From positions 20,271,001-20,335,000 of the forward strand of contig NC_091246.1 in the NCBI RefSeq assembly GCF_042477335.2: 64,000 bases of DNA. Reading direction: 5' to 3'. The notes below the pieces were generated by a model that was not told the origin of the DNA, ran no database searches, and saw only the letters and a list, made by a program, of their open reading frames with translations. This DNA comes from Ovis canadensis. Lineage: Eukaryota > Chordata > Mammalia > Artiodactyla > Bovidae. This document shows, in pieces, positions 12,412 to 24,279 of this stretch (position 1 is the first letter of the stretch; each line of letters opens with the position of its first letter). Made by a program: the position numbers and the translations under genes.

Positions 12412-12505
12412 ATAGAGATAGATGGCAGGTAGGTAGACAGGTAGGTGTATATGTCGATAGGTATGCCAGTGGATGGATGGATGGGTAGACAGATAAATAT
12501 ATAGG
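12412..12505. repeat. Imperfect (GATA/GATG/GTAG)n tetranucleotide repeat
   Basis: Degenerate tetranucleotide run with AGGTAGGTAGACAGGTAGG and GGATGGATGGATGGGTAG stretches, directly beside the BovB end. Confidence 0.7.
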
Positions 12506-12656
12506 TGGAAGGATATTCCTCACTAGTGACCTTTAGAGAAATTTGTTATAACAATGATTACCCCTCTCTCATTTTTACAGAGATTGATCCAAATTTTAGC
12601 AAGTTATTCCTTTCCTACCTGAGAAAAGTATACATTGCAAAGGGAATTTGAATAAT

Positions 12657-12787
12657 ACCTTTGGAGAAGAAAATGGCAACCCACTCCAGTATTCTTGCCT
12701 GGAGAATCCCATGGACAGAAGAGCTTGGTAGGCTACAGTCCGCGGGGTCACACAGAGTCGGACATGACTGAATGATTTCATTTTCAC
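12657..12787 (+). mobile_element. Bov-A SINE fragment
   Basis: GGAGAAGAAAATGGCAACCC to GTCGGACATGACTGAATG: the 3' (BovA) half of a Bov-tA/Bov-A2 unit without the tRNA-like head. Confidence 0.8.
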
Positions 12788-13009
12788 TTTATTCAAAATT
12801 GCTTTCATATTTTCCCTGAGCTGTCACTTTCTTGATGAGGCCAAATTTTATGTTAAAAAAATCATGCATGCCCACAAAACCATCGTGTAAGTTTTGGATA
12901 CTTATAGGCTTTGTATTAATATCTCCTTCTTTGCAGGTAAACTTTATATGTATACTTCATGAAGAAAATTTAGAGACTTTATTGTTTTGTTCTTCTGGAT
13001 GCTTGTCTT

Positions 13010-13810
13010 TACTCAGGGTGTGCTGACCATTATCTCTTTGACAGAAGGTGTAGTTGGTGTTGATTTATCTGAAGCCTGTGCAGGATATGAGTCAGGGCTT
13101 CCTCTCTGTTATATCTGCCAATGTCCTTTTGGGTGTGAAGTCTGCCCCTCAGTTGTTGGATAATAAGCTTTGAGGGTCAGGTTCCACCAGGTTTGGTTAC
13201 CCATGAATGTGCACCTTGCCCCAAAAGAGGGATTGGTAATGCAGGTAAGGCCTGTGTGGTCACCCAGGACCTATGAATCATTTCTGTATGTGTCCATGGT
13301 TCTGCTCAGAAGCAGTCCCCATCACAAACCTTTCTCTCTTATATTCATCACAGATCTAGTTAGTGCAAAGCTGTTGTGTTTAGTAGTCTGGACCTAGAGC
13401 TGGTGGTTTGGAGTTGTGGCTATGCAAGAATTGAGGCAACTGAACTGCTGCCTGAGATCTTGGCTGTCTCTGTGGCAGTCTTCTCCCAGGACCTGTCTGC
13501 CCCAGATTTAGCAAGCTTCAGTGTGGAGTGAGCAAAACTGGAGTATTCTCACTGAGAGACAAACCACTGTGTACTTTTGAGTGTGCTGACAACGACTGCC
13601 ACCCTCTTACTGTAACCACAACCCAGATCCTCCAGGCTGCCTCTGTGTAGCTAAATGAGTCCTATGACAGGGGCTCTCTGCCCTAGATTCAGCGGTTAGC
13701 CTTGGCTTACTCTTGGGTCACCAACTCCCTCTGCTCACACTGGCAAAGTCCAATTTTGACTGTGTTGGAGCTCTTCTGTCAGTTTCCAGTTAGTTTTCCA
13801 TGAGAATTAT
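13010..13810 (-). mobile_element. Possible L1 5'-UTR-type sequence
   Basis: A G+C-richer block than its surroundings with no coding potential. Its style (CTGAAGCCTGTGCAGG, CCCCAGATTTAGC runs, CCACATGTGTG edge) resembles ruminant L1 5' UTR in minus orientation. I cannot align it confidently; a segment at about 16370-16495 (ending GTGAGCTCTATGTCTTCCTAC) looks like the 5'-most part of the same kind of sequence. Confidence 0.3.
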
Positions 13811-13811
13811 T

Positions 13812-13897
13812 CCACATGTGTGTGCATCATATATGTGTGTGTATCATATATGTGTGTATATATATATACACACATATATATATACATATATTACTAT
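13812..13897. repeat. (TG)n/(TA)n microsatellite
   Basis: Interrupted TGTGTG and TATATA runs with two ATCATATATGTGTG units. Confidence 0.75.
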
Positions 13898-14022
13898 TGC
13901 TACATTGTGATGAAGCTAAATACAGATATATTAGCAGTAATGGTTTGGTCAGGACCTGATGGTAGTTTTTACTCATACGCATTATTGGAGATGAGATTTG
14001 AAGGCTACTCAGGAATAACCAG

Positions 14023-14231
14023 GACTTCCCTGGTGGCTCAGATGGTAAAGTGTCTGCCTACAATGTGGGAGACCGGGTTCGATCCCTGGGTCAGGAAGAT
14101 GCTCTGGAGAAGGAAATGGTACCCCACTTCAGTACTCTTGCCTGGAAAATCCCATGGATGAATGAACCTGGTAGGCTACAGTCCATGACATTGCAAAGAG
14201 TCGGACACAACTGAGCGACTTCACTTCATTT
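14023..14231 (+). mobile_element. Bov-tA SINE with target duplication
   Basis: GGACTTCCCTGGTGGCTCAG to ACAACTGAGCGACTTCACTT. Flanked by AGGAATAACCA (14011-14021) and AGGAATAGCCA (14232-14242), an 11-bp duplication with one mismatch. Confidence 0.88.
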
Positions 14232-14424
14232 AGGAATAGCCATAGAACTCAAAATTGAGTTGTGTTGCAAAAGTAGAAGATGAGATATTGTACTTATTGT
14301 TGGAGTCTGAAGTTCAAATAATGTCTTAAAGTAAACAGTGATATTTTCCTCATTAAGATCTTATGACAGATGAATAATACTTTTTTTTTTGCCCACTTGA
14401 TTTAATGATTTATTTTCCTCTGAG

Positions 14425-14690
14425 GAATTTTTTTTCCAGTTTTATTGAGGTATAATTGACAAAAGTACACATCATGGTTATTTGATATACATATAGATTG
14501 TGAAAGGATTCCTCCCATCTACCTAATTAGCATATTCATATTTGTTAACACTGTATTGTTTAATGAAAATTACTGAGAGAACTGATGTATTAACACCCCT
14601 CCTTGTTCCAACATTGATGACTATGACCAAGCACTGACACTATTAAACATTGTCTTTCTTTAATATTTTGTATCTTCTAGTTAATATCAT
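14425..14690 (-). mobile_element. Old L1M 3' end fragment
   Basis: CCAGTTTTATTGAGGTATAATTGAC and following TTTGATATACATATAGATTGTG are typical of the mammalian-wide L1M 3' UTR in minus orientation. Confidence 0.6.
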
Positions 14691-15114
14691 GACTGATTTT
14701 GTGTATAACTGAGGAAAAAAATATCATGTTTACTTAAAACATGTAGCAGAATAACAAAGCTAATGCCTATAACTACTGTGCTTTTGAAGTTATCCCAGTT
14801 TTATTCATAACTTTAATTGAAGAATTTGCCTGTTAACCAAAGATACCTCACATGCTGTGCATTTTGAAAGATCAAATCTGTGGAAGAATTTATTAAATTA
14901 ATCACATTTAGTGATGCTAATAAAAATAGTCTCTACTTTAAAGAGGATGGCACATACATGGCCCACATGCTGGGCCATTTCCATGTTTTGGTTGCTAATT
15001 GACAAAGATACAATTTCCTACTGAGCCTTTTGAGAATCCTCCTCAACACAGCACTGTGCAACCAGTTAATCAGAGATGGTATGAGAGTTGGAATTCATTT
15101 GTCATCCCCATTTT

Positions 15115-15328
15115 GTGCATACTTGTTCAGTTGCTTCAGTTGGGTCTGACTCTTTGCTATCCCATGGACAGTAACCCACCAGGCTCCTCTGTCCATGAGA
15201 TTGTCCTGATGAGTAGGTTTCCATTTCCTCCTCCAGGGGGATCTTCCCAACCCAGGAATTGAACCCACAGTCTCCTGTGGTTCCAGCACTACAGGCAGAT
15301 TCTCTACTACTTAGCCATGAGGGAAGCC
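15115..15328 (-). mobile_element. Bov-tA SINE with target duplication
   Basis: Full minus unit with a perfect 12-bp duplication CATCCCCATTTT at 15103-15114 and 15329-15340. Confidence 0.9.
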
Positions 15329-15709
15329 CATCCCCATTTTAACAGTAAGCAAATCCTTTGTTCCCCCCCAAATGATCACTTTAAGTGTGGATCATCTAGG
15401 TTTTTCTCCCACCACAGTATAGTTTTCTGGTTTTTGTCAACAAGATCTGCTGTCCCTTATCTTCTCAGCTCATCTGAGCTCACAGACAGCTGTGGATGTT
15501 TCTAGCAAACTGATAGTCCTACCTTAAACACCAGAATCTCTTAGTCTCTGCTTCAGAACTTTCTCTGGCACTACAAGTTTCTCTTGATTAGGGACAACCC
15601 AGAATTGTGGGAAAGTGCAGTTTGGGAGACCAATACTCAGTGAGGAGCAATCTATTTCCCCAAGTAGGAGAGAAGAATCAGAGGATAAATGTCCTGGCCT
15701 TGCCATTCC

Positions 15710-15903
15710 CTCATGGCTCAGCTGGTAAAGAATCCCACTGCAATGTGGGAGACCTGAGTGTGATCCCTGGGTTGGAAAGATCCCCTGGTGAAGGGAACAG
15801 CTACCCATTCCAGTATTCTGTCCTGGAGAATTCCATGGACTGCATAGTCCATGGGGTCGCAAAGAGTCTGCCACTGACTGAGTGTCTTTCACTTTCATTT
15901 TCA
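15710..15903 (+). mobile_element. Bov-tA SINE with target duplication
   Basis: CTCATGGCTCAGCTGGTAAAG to TCACTTTCATTTTCA. Flanked by a perfect 11-bp CTTGCCATTCC at 15699-15709 and 15904-15914. Confidence 0.9.
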
Positions 15904-15919
15904 CTTGCCATTCCACAGT

Positions 15920-18405
15920 AGGAAGGTCCAGTATGTGTTCTCCATGGCTTATCAGAAGTTCCAGAGGGGGGCTGAGTGATTACCTGCTCATTAGTGTTTC
16001 GTTTCCCTGATTTTCTTTCTTCATTCTTCATTTGTGTTTCCTAGCATCACCCAAGTCCTCTTGTCAGGGTCTGCTCTTAGAACTAAAACTAAAATGGTGT
16101 CTTTTGTCTTCATGTTATGTAGAACATTTATTCACAAACAGTCAGTGACGTTCCTGCTGATGATCCATAGACTGAGAGGCAAGCTCTAACTCACTACTCC
16201 ATAGACGATCCAGTAAAAACGTCTTTCTTTCCTCTATAAAAAGTCCCACAGGAGAATTATCTGATAGCACTATAGGTCAGAAATCCAACAGGATTCTCAC
16301 TGGCAAAAATCAACATGTCAGCACAGTAGCTTTCTCTTTTGGTGCCTCTAGAGGATACTCGGTTTCCTTGCCTTTTCTAGTTTGTGAAACTGTGCACACT
16401 TGCCATCTCTGTCTCTATAGATGTATTTTTGATGTTGCTTGTTATGGGGAGGTGAGCTCTATGTCTTCCTACCCTGTCATCTTAATCCCCCTCCTTTTTA
16501 CTATTGATTTTTATTCCTGTATTAGAATTATTGATAATAGTGATTTTAGTGAAGTTGGAGGAAACTGGTAATATCTAAAATCTATTATTTCAGAAAATCA
16601 GTGGGTATTTTATATTGGGCATACTGTAATGTTTGTTTTCTCTTACAGAAAAAAAAACAATTAAAGTCAATCAGTTATTTCATCTTTAATGATATTCACT
16701 TTTAACATTTTTTTATTTGCTCTCTAACATTGACAAAATTACATAAACACAGACAGACACACATATACACACAGAGAAGAAAAAAATCTTCAAGCCAGGA
16801 ATACCTTGCAAATATTCATACCATTGCAGGTAATGAAGCATATTGTGGAGTATCTGTAGAATTCTATAATATCAAACATGACTAAAGAATGATTTATTGT
16901 ACTACCTTAATTTTCCACACAAGGAGGCCAGAGGAATTACATATTTTTTCCCAGACATATACATTGCTAAAGATAAGATTTCCTTTTTCTTTAAACAGTA
17001 ACTGCTAATGTGATTTCAGTCATACTGAAAATTTTTAGCCATCACTGCAAGTCATCCCAGTGATTTAATCATATATCCACTGATCACAAGCTGACAAAAG
17101 TAACAATTTTTTAATATCTGGATTTTAATTTTACAGCTCTAAACTTTACTCAAGAAAAATTAACCAGTAAGAGAAGAAGACAATCTTCCACATGCAAACT
17201 GTGTGATGAAAAGTCAAATTGAAAATTGAATCATATGTTAAGATTATTGAGATGAATGTTGTCCTACACATGGAGTTCTCCCTTTGAATTGATATCCCAT
17301 CCTGTTTCACTTTCTGTTTGGCTTTAGTAGGAGACCAGGTCAATAAGGGTTAGAGAAACAACCTATAGTTAAACAATCAATCATCTTTGCTGCTTATTGT
17401 TAGAAATAAAGAAAAAGCAAATGACTAAAAGTTAGAAAACTGGATATATCTTAGAGACAGGTATAATCCTCATTGATTGGAGAGTTTTCTTAATATATAT
17501 ATTTTTTATGTTAATGGCCAAAAGCCTTTTTTATATATGAATTACAGGTTTATTTTTTATCATTTCCATATATTTCTAACAGAACTCACAGTCCACATTT
17601 GGCTCATAAAATATAGCATTAGGAAAAAAAACAAGAGCCTCTGCTATAGATCAGAGTCTAAATTGATAAGTAAAGTTGTTTTTAGGGGATACTAATAGCC
17701 TTCATGGAAGAATTAAGTACATAGGTTAGAAATCAGAGCTACAAGTAATGACTCAAAAAACTGAGCCTGTACTTTTTCTTCATACTAGATTTGGAGGGGA
17801 TATTATCCTTAATTGTTTCTATGTAGTGGAAACCTTTTTTTTTTTTTTTTTTCCCAAATTCTAATCTATTATACCAGATCATAAATAGGAAGGGTGCGAA
17901 ACTAGGTAACATAACTTCTAAGTTGAGCTAACCATTTGAGAGTGAATATAGTAACGTTGAGAGGAATCTTATCAAATGAGATTAGGCCATATCCTTGTGA
18001 GCTAAACAGCAATTGGAGAATTAGTTTGATTTTTCTAAGTCATATTTTTCAGTTTAGGATCTTGGAGATGCCTACCCCAAGTAAGTAATTACAAGTAGAT
18101 ACTCCAACTGACACATTCATTTACCAGACATATGGTTTGAGTGTATACTTCATGTACAGTGTAGTATACACTGTATACTAGAGATAGCATACATAAGTCC
18201 AATAATTTTCCTTCCCTAGTGAAGTTTTTATTCTTATCAAGAAAACAGGCAGAATGCAATAAATGTTTTGACTAGAGAGAGAAGTAGATAGATTAAAGAT
18301 AAATTAGATTGGAAAAAAATAAAATTGATAGATATAGACAAACAACAGATGGTTATATATGTTACACAGAAGAATATAGCATGTTAGAGGAGAGAAGTAG
18401 CTGGT
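15920..18405. other. Mostly unannotated DNA
   Basis: Apart from an L1 5'-UTR-like stretch at about 16370-16495 and a T-run at 17837-17852, nothing is recognised. Confidence 0.45.
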
Positions 18406-19084
18406 TGAAAGGGATGTGAAGGACAAAAAGATGTACAGAGAAACATGTCTGGATCAAATGGACCACAGACCTCAATAGAAAATGTAAAACTCGAAAAAGT
18501 CTTAGAATATAAGAAAAACTAAATAATCTTGGGTTTGGTAATAACTTTTTAGATACAAAACCAAAGAAATTCATGAAAGAAAGAATTGATAAGCTAGACT
18601 TCATTAAAACAAATTTAAAAACTGTGCTTTATGTAAACATTGACTAGAGAATAGAAAGATAAGTCACTGAGTGGGAGAAAATATTTGAAAAAGATATATC
18701 TGATAAGTAATGTCTATCAAAAATATTCACAGAATTCTTGAAAATCAACAATAAGTAAACAGACAATCTGTTTAAAAAATGAGTCAAAACCTTGACCTCA
18801 TCAAAGAAGATAGATTGCAAATAGCATATGAAAGGGTTCTCACCTGTGTGTCTTGGAAGATATGCAAATCAAAACTATGAGGTACTACACCAATTAGAAT
18901 GGCCAAAATCTAAAACACTGATGCTGCCAAATGCTAAGAAGTGTGTAGAGCAAGAGTAACTCATTCATTGCTGGTGGGAATGCAGAACTGTGAAGCTCAC
19001 TATAAAAAGTAGTTTTCAAATTTCTTTTGTGTATGTGTGTATATGAGCATGTGTAATAAGTAAAGTACACATACATGCATGTGT

Positions 19085-19240
19085 GTCTGGCTCAGTCACT
19101 CAATTGTGTCCAACTCTTCGCAACCTCATGGACTATAGCTCGCCAGGCCCCTCTGTCTGTGGGATTTTACAAGCAATACTGGAGTGGGTTGTCATTTCCT
19201 TCTCTGGGAGAGCTTCCCAATCCAGGGATTGAACCTGTAC
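19085..19240 (-). mobile_element. Bov-tA SINE fragment
   Basis: GTCTGGCTCAGTCACTCAATTGTGTCC to CAATCCAGGGATTGAACC; the tRNA-like end is missing, followed by a short (TACA)n run to about 19285. Confidence 0.8.
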
Positions 19241-19677
19241 CTGTATACATCTGTATGTATATACATATATACATACATACATACCTTTTTGACTTACAAA
19301 GAGCTATAGATATTTAATGTAGACACCTTGATGACTTTATGAGTTTGGAGATAAATATATATCTTAGAAACCATCACACCAGTCTTCACTATAAACATAT
19401 TCATAACCTCCAAAAGTTTCCTTTCACTTTCTTTATATATTGTTACCACTTTTAATATGATAAAACAAACCTATCCTTTTAGCAAATTTCTAAGTATATA
19501 ATATAGTATTGTTACAAAACTAAACATTCTTACCATACAATCCATTAATTTGCTCATGGTTTTTACCCAAAGGGGTTGAAAATGTATGCCTATGAAAATA
19601 TCTACATATGCATGTTTATAGTAGCTTTGTACATAATTGCTAATGTTTAGAATCAACTAATATATTTTTCAGTAGGT

Positions 19678-19809
19678 GGTGGTGGTGGTAGTTTAGTCGC
19701 TAAGCTATGTCCAACTCTTGTGACCCCATGGACTGTAGCCTGCCAGGCTCCTCTGTCCATGGGATCCTCCAGGCAAGAATCCTGGAGTGGGTTGTCATTT
19801 CTTTCTCCA
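19678..19809 (-). mobile_element. Bov-A SINE with target duplication
   Basis: Half unit from a (GGT)n run and AGTCGCTAAGCTATGTCC to TTTCTTTCTCCA. Flanked by a perfect 11-bp TTTCAGTAGGT at 19667-19677 and 19810-19820. Confidence 0.88.
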
Positions 19810-20349
19810 TTTCAGTAGGTAATTAGATAAATTGTGGTATTTCTAGGTAATAGAATATTATTTAGCATTACAAATAAATGAGCTATTAAGCCATTCAAAG
19901 ACATGGAGGAATCTTAAATGCATATTGCTAGATGAAAGAAGCGAGTCTAATAAAGGCTATTAATATTCCAACAATATGATATACTTGAAGAGGAAAAACT
20001 CTGAAGACAGTAAAAAGATCATTGGTTGCTAGGGGTAGGGGGCAACAGTGAGATGAATCAACAGAGCACAGAAGAGTTTTAGGACAGTGAAACTATTATG
20101 TGTCATTATGCATTTTTTAAAACCCACAAAATGTACACCACCAATGGTAAACTATTGGTTTTATGTAGTAATGATATGTAAATGTAGGTTCATCAGTAGT
20201 AACATGTATTACCCTGGTGAGGGGTGTTGACAATGGGGAAACCTATGCATGTGTAGGTACAGGGCATGTATGGGAAATCTCTGTACTCAGAGTTTAATTT
20301 TTTTGTAAACCTAAAACTGTTCTAAAAGTAAAATCTATTTTAAAACACT

Positions 20350-21005
20350 CAGGTAAAATTTAAGCTGAAGACGATTAATTTGAAGATGCCAACAGTGTGA
20401 AGCATGTGGAGATTTGTGTTATAAGCAGAGGGAACAAGTGTGAAGCCTAAAAACCTTGCTGGTCTGCATAGTTAAATATAGAAAGAAATCCAGTGTGACA
20501 GGACCATTGTAGGCAATTTTGATGCAAGAGGGCAGAGAAGTAGTGAGCAGTCAGATTATTAAAGACTTTATAAGCTAGAGCAGAAGGAAAGTTTATGCTT
20601 AATGTGATGGAAATAGACTGGGAAGTTTGAGTAATGGAGGAACATCATGACTTTTTGTTAAGAATGATTTACAGCATAGTGGTGAGACATGATAGAGGGG
20701 GCTTCCCCTAAATTTGGTGGAATTTGGGAGGTATCCAACAGAGATATAATAGCTAATTGAACTTCTAGTGTGAAAGTAATAGAAATGCAGTGAAAAAGAC
20801 CAATTCAATTATCTTGGAGGTAATCACAAATAATTTGTTAATTAATAAGTAGGATAAAAGGAAAAAAAATTATGAATGACCCATCAATTCTGGATTGAGT
20901 CAGCAGGTTAGATACCACTGTCATTTACTGATTTGGTGAAACTTTGGAGAACCACAGGAGGGGTATCATGAGTTCTATTTGGGAAATGTTAATTTGAGAA
21001 AATGA
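20350..21005. other. Unannotated DNA
   Basis: No frame or repeat identified; the text has the look of an old retroelement but I cannot name it. Confidence 0.4.
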
Positions 21006-21009
21006 AGAG

Positions 21010-21552
21010 CTCCTTGGAAGAATAGCTATGACAAAGCACCTAGACAATGTATTAAAAAAGCAGAAATATCAATTTTTTGACAAGTATCCATATAGTCAAA
21101 GCCATAGTTTTTCCATTAGTCATGTATGAATGTGGAAGTTGGGCCATAAAGAAGGCTGAGCACTGAAGAACTGACATTTTCAAATGTGGTGCTGGATAAG
21201 ACACTTGAGAGCTCCTTGGACAGCAAGGAGATCAAACCAGTCAATCCTAAAGGAAATCAACCCTGAATAGTCATTGGGAGGACTGATACTAAAGCTGAAA
21301 CTCCAGTATTTTGACCACCTGATGTGAAGAAGAGTCCCATTAGGGGCGATGCTGGGGAAGATTGAGGGCAAGAGGAGAAGGGGACGAGGATTTCATCTCA
21401 ACCATTGAGGATGAGATGGTTGGGTGACATCACTGACTCAATGGCCGTGAGTTTGAGCGAACTTAGGGAGATAATGAAAGACAGAGAAACCTGGCATGCT
21501 GCAGTTCACGGTGTCACAAAGAGTCAGACACAACTTAGTGACTGAACAACAA
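21010..21552 (+). mobile_element. Diverged BovB LINE 3' fragment
   Basis: Plus-oriented BovB 3' part: CCTTGGAAGAATAGCTATGAC, GTATGAATGTGGAAGTTGG, GGAGATCAAACCAGTCAATCC and an ACTTAGTGACTGAACAAC end. More mutated than the other copies, so probably older. Confidence 0.8.
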
Positions 21553-21564
21553 AAAAAATGAGAT

Positions 21565-21765
21565 GGGCTTCCTTTACCATCAGCGGGAAAGAATCTGCTT
21601 GTCAGTGGAGAATGTGCACATTCAGTCCCTGGGTCGGGAAGATCCCCTGGGGAAGGAAATGGCACCCACTCTAGTATTCTTGCCTGGGAAATCCCATGGA
21701 CAGAAGAGCCTGGTGGGCTACAATCAATTTGCTGCAAGAGTCTGACATGACTAGAAACTAAACAA
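21565..21765 (+). mobile_element. Bov-tA SINE
   Basis: GGGCTTCCTTTACCATCAGC to GAGTCTGACATGACTAGAAAC, diverged full-length plus copy directly after a BovB fragment. Confidence 0.8.
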
Positions 21766-22853
21766 AACAATTTTGAGTTGCCTGGAAGAGAGTGATGTAG
21801 ATGCTTTAATTTAATATTTGGATATATGAATTTGGAGTTGAGTGGAGAAATCAACATTATGTTTAAAATGTAGGATTCAACAGCGTAAGAATGATCTATA
21901 AATCCCTTTGAATGGATGGGATAACTCACGGAAATATACAGATAGAAAAGAGACAAGCTGTCAGGATGAAAATATACTGCTGTTTGATTTGGCTATATGG
22001 AGGTTTCCTGATGACCTTGGTGCAGTTCAGTAGAATGGTAAAAGCAAATGTTCAGATGTTCTTTTACTAGATATTAAATCTGAATCTAAAATTTGACTTT
22101 TGAATATTATGTTAGAAAATTTTAAGGTTATTTTTAGAGGTAAATGGGGGACTTTAAATGATTTCCAAACTAACACAACATTGTAAATTAACTACACTTC
22201 AATAAATTTTATTTTTAAAATGTTTTCCTAAATTTTCAGACTGATGCTAATATTTTCAGAAAAGGTTGGATATCTGAACACAGAATTTTACTATAAGCAG
22301 AAGGAGAATGAGGAGTTTCCTGGAAGGGGGAGAGGAAACCAATGGGGCAAGATTCAACTGTTTGTCATCACAATTATTTCAGATCAGCAAGGTAAGACCA
22401 CCTGGAAGACCATGAGCTACAATAGCCATTAACCCCTGAGTAGTTGATATATGGAGACAGGGGCCAATATTTTAAGAACAGGCAAAGAAACTACACTTCA
22501 CTCTTAATAGAAAGTTAGCTTTTGAGTGCATATGGAATAGGAGACCCTTCCTTTAATGTTAAAGCAGAAGCTTTATCTTAGATCTAGAGTTTATATTGGG
22601 AATAAGAAAAGGCAGAGAAAATCACTTAGCAAGTTCTGCAACATTGTTGAGTTTATCTGAGAGAGTATGTTTTAAATCAAAAAAAGATTTAATTGACACT
22701 AATTGGCAAGTTCAAGGTTTTGACTTTTGTTTTACATAGCTTTTTAATTTTTTCACATTAATAAGACTCATGGGATAGAAGAGAGTTAATATAGTTATAA
22801 AATTAACTATTTTCACATGATAATAATATCATGGCAGTATTTTCACTCTGCTA

Positions 22854-23170
22854 GTGAGTGAGTGAAGGTCACTCATTTGTGTCTGACTCTTTGCGACCCC
22901 ATGGAATATACAGTCTGTGGAATTCTCCAGGCCAGAATACTGGAGTGGGTAGACTTTCCCTTCTCCAGGGGATCTTCCTGACCCAGGGATTGAACCCATG
23001 TCTCCCGCATTGCAAGAAGATTCTTTACTAGCTGAGCCACAATGGAAGTCCAAGAATACTGGGGTGGTTAGCCTATCACTTCACCAGCAAGTCTTCCCGA
23101 CCCAAGAATCGAATCAGGGTCTCCTGCATTACAGGCAGATTCTTTACCAACTGAGCTATGAGGGAAGCCC
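22854..23170 (-). mobile_element. Composite Bov-tA SINE (one and a half units)
   Basis: A full minus unit to about 23050 plus a partial unit ending CTATGAGGGAAGCCC. A 6-bp CTGCTA occurs at both edges (22848-22853 and 23171-23176). Same architecture as the pair at 11215-11539. Confidence 0.75.
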
Positions 23171-24118
23171 CTGCTAAACTCTGTTTAATTCTGGCTCATT
23201 TGCTTTTATATATGTATTTATCAGATTATCAAGAATCAATGTGTCTCGTTTAAATTTACTCACATTTGTAATTTGGACAATTTTGATTTACATCATTCCT
23301 TAAACGGAGAGAAGCTGGCCACCATTTTCTGTTAAGACAATCAAATACATAAAATTTTTGGTAAGTAATTATGCTATGTATCATAAACCAGTCTCTTCTC
23401 CCTCACCTTAAATAATTCTGCTTCCTTAACCTTTCTACTGGCACTTTAAAAACCTTCATTCATGTGGTGTCCCCACCACATTCTTAAATATTTCTAATGA
23501 AAATGTTCAAATCTGATGAAAATCTAGGAAAAATCCAATCAGATTACAGAGATTTTATAAGAATGATAAATTTCAATTCAAACCTTTAAGCTAGTTCAAT
23601 TGATTTTTAATCTTATTTTATTTAAAAGGAAGCAAAACTAACTTACCAAGTATGTTTATCTTGTCTTGGAAGCAGAGTATTCAATATCCATCAACTTGTT
23701 TTTGGCTGGTTATTCTTCAGAGATGGTATAGGCTCACAAAAAAGCAGTATTTTTTTTTTCTTTTTCCTTTTTTTTTTTTTTTAGGAATGCTACTTTTAAT
23801 TTGTATTTGTGCTTATTTGAAAGTAGATTTTATGAAATTTGTTTGACTTCCCCTCATAACTTCTACAATTATTTATTTAAATCTGTGGGTATTAACTTCA
23901 AGTTGTTTAAATCTATGGATTCAACATCTGTATCCATGAATTTTTTGACTCCTTTGTTGATTTTGTTTCTTCTTTGTATCTATAGATTCAACATCATTAA
24001 CTTCTACTTTCTTATTTGACTATTCTTTTTGAATCTTTCTGGGGGTCTTTCGTTGAATCCTCATCTCTCCAAATTTTGTGTAATTAACCGCCAAGTCCTT
24101 CTAATGTTTTACCTTATT

Positions 24119-24124
24119 TTTATT
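24119..24124 (-). promoter_or_regulatory. Candidate CYLC2 poly(A) signal AATAAA
   Basis: This is the first canonical AATAAA on the minus strand after the CYLC2 stop codon, about 155 nt downstream. A second AATAAA lies at 23872-23877. Either would give a short 3' UTR in the same exon. A+T-rich DNA makes chance hexamers likely, so this is a candidate only. Confidence 0.35.
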
Positions 24125-24279
24125 AAATGAAGCTTTTCTGAGTCCATCTTTTGAATTCGTCTTTCCCCCACTTTACAAATTATATCATTAGTTCTTTGGA
24201 TACCACTTCCACTCATAGATGGGGTTTCAGACTACTAAAATTGTTTCATCAAATGTGCTTTTGAATTTTCATCCAAGGC

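Larger units (their letters stand above)
18410..20345 (+). mobile_element. Old L1M fragment (ORF2 3' part and 3' UTR), interrupted by SINEs
   Basis: Colinear with the end of L1 ORF2 and the 3' UTR on the plus strand: GCTAGACTTCATTAAAACAAA, AATCAAAACTATGAGGTACTAC, GCATTACAAATAAATGAGCTA, and GGTTGCTAGGGGTAGGGGGC. Strongly diverged. SINEs at 19085-19235 and 19678-19809 were inserted into it. Confidence 0.75.
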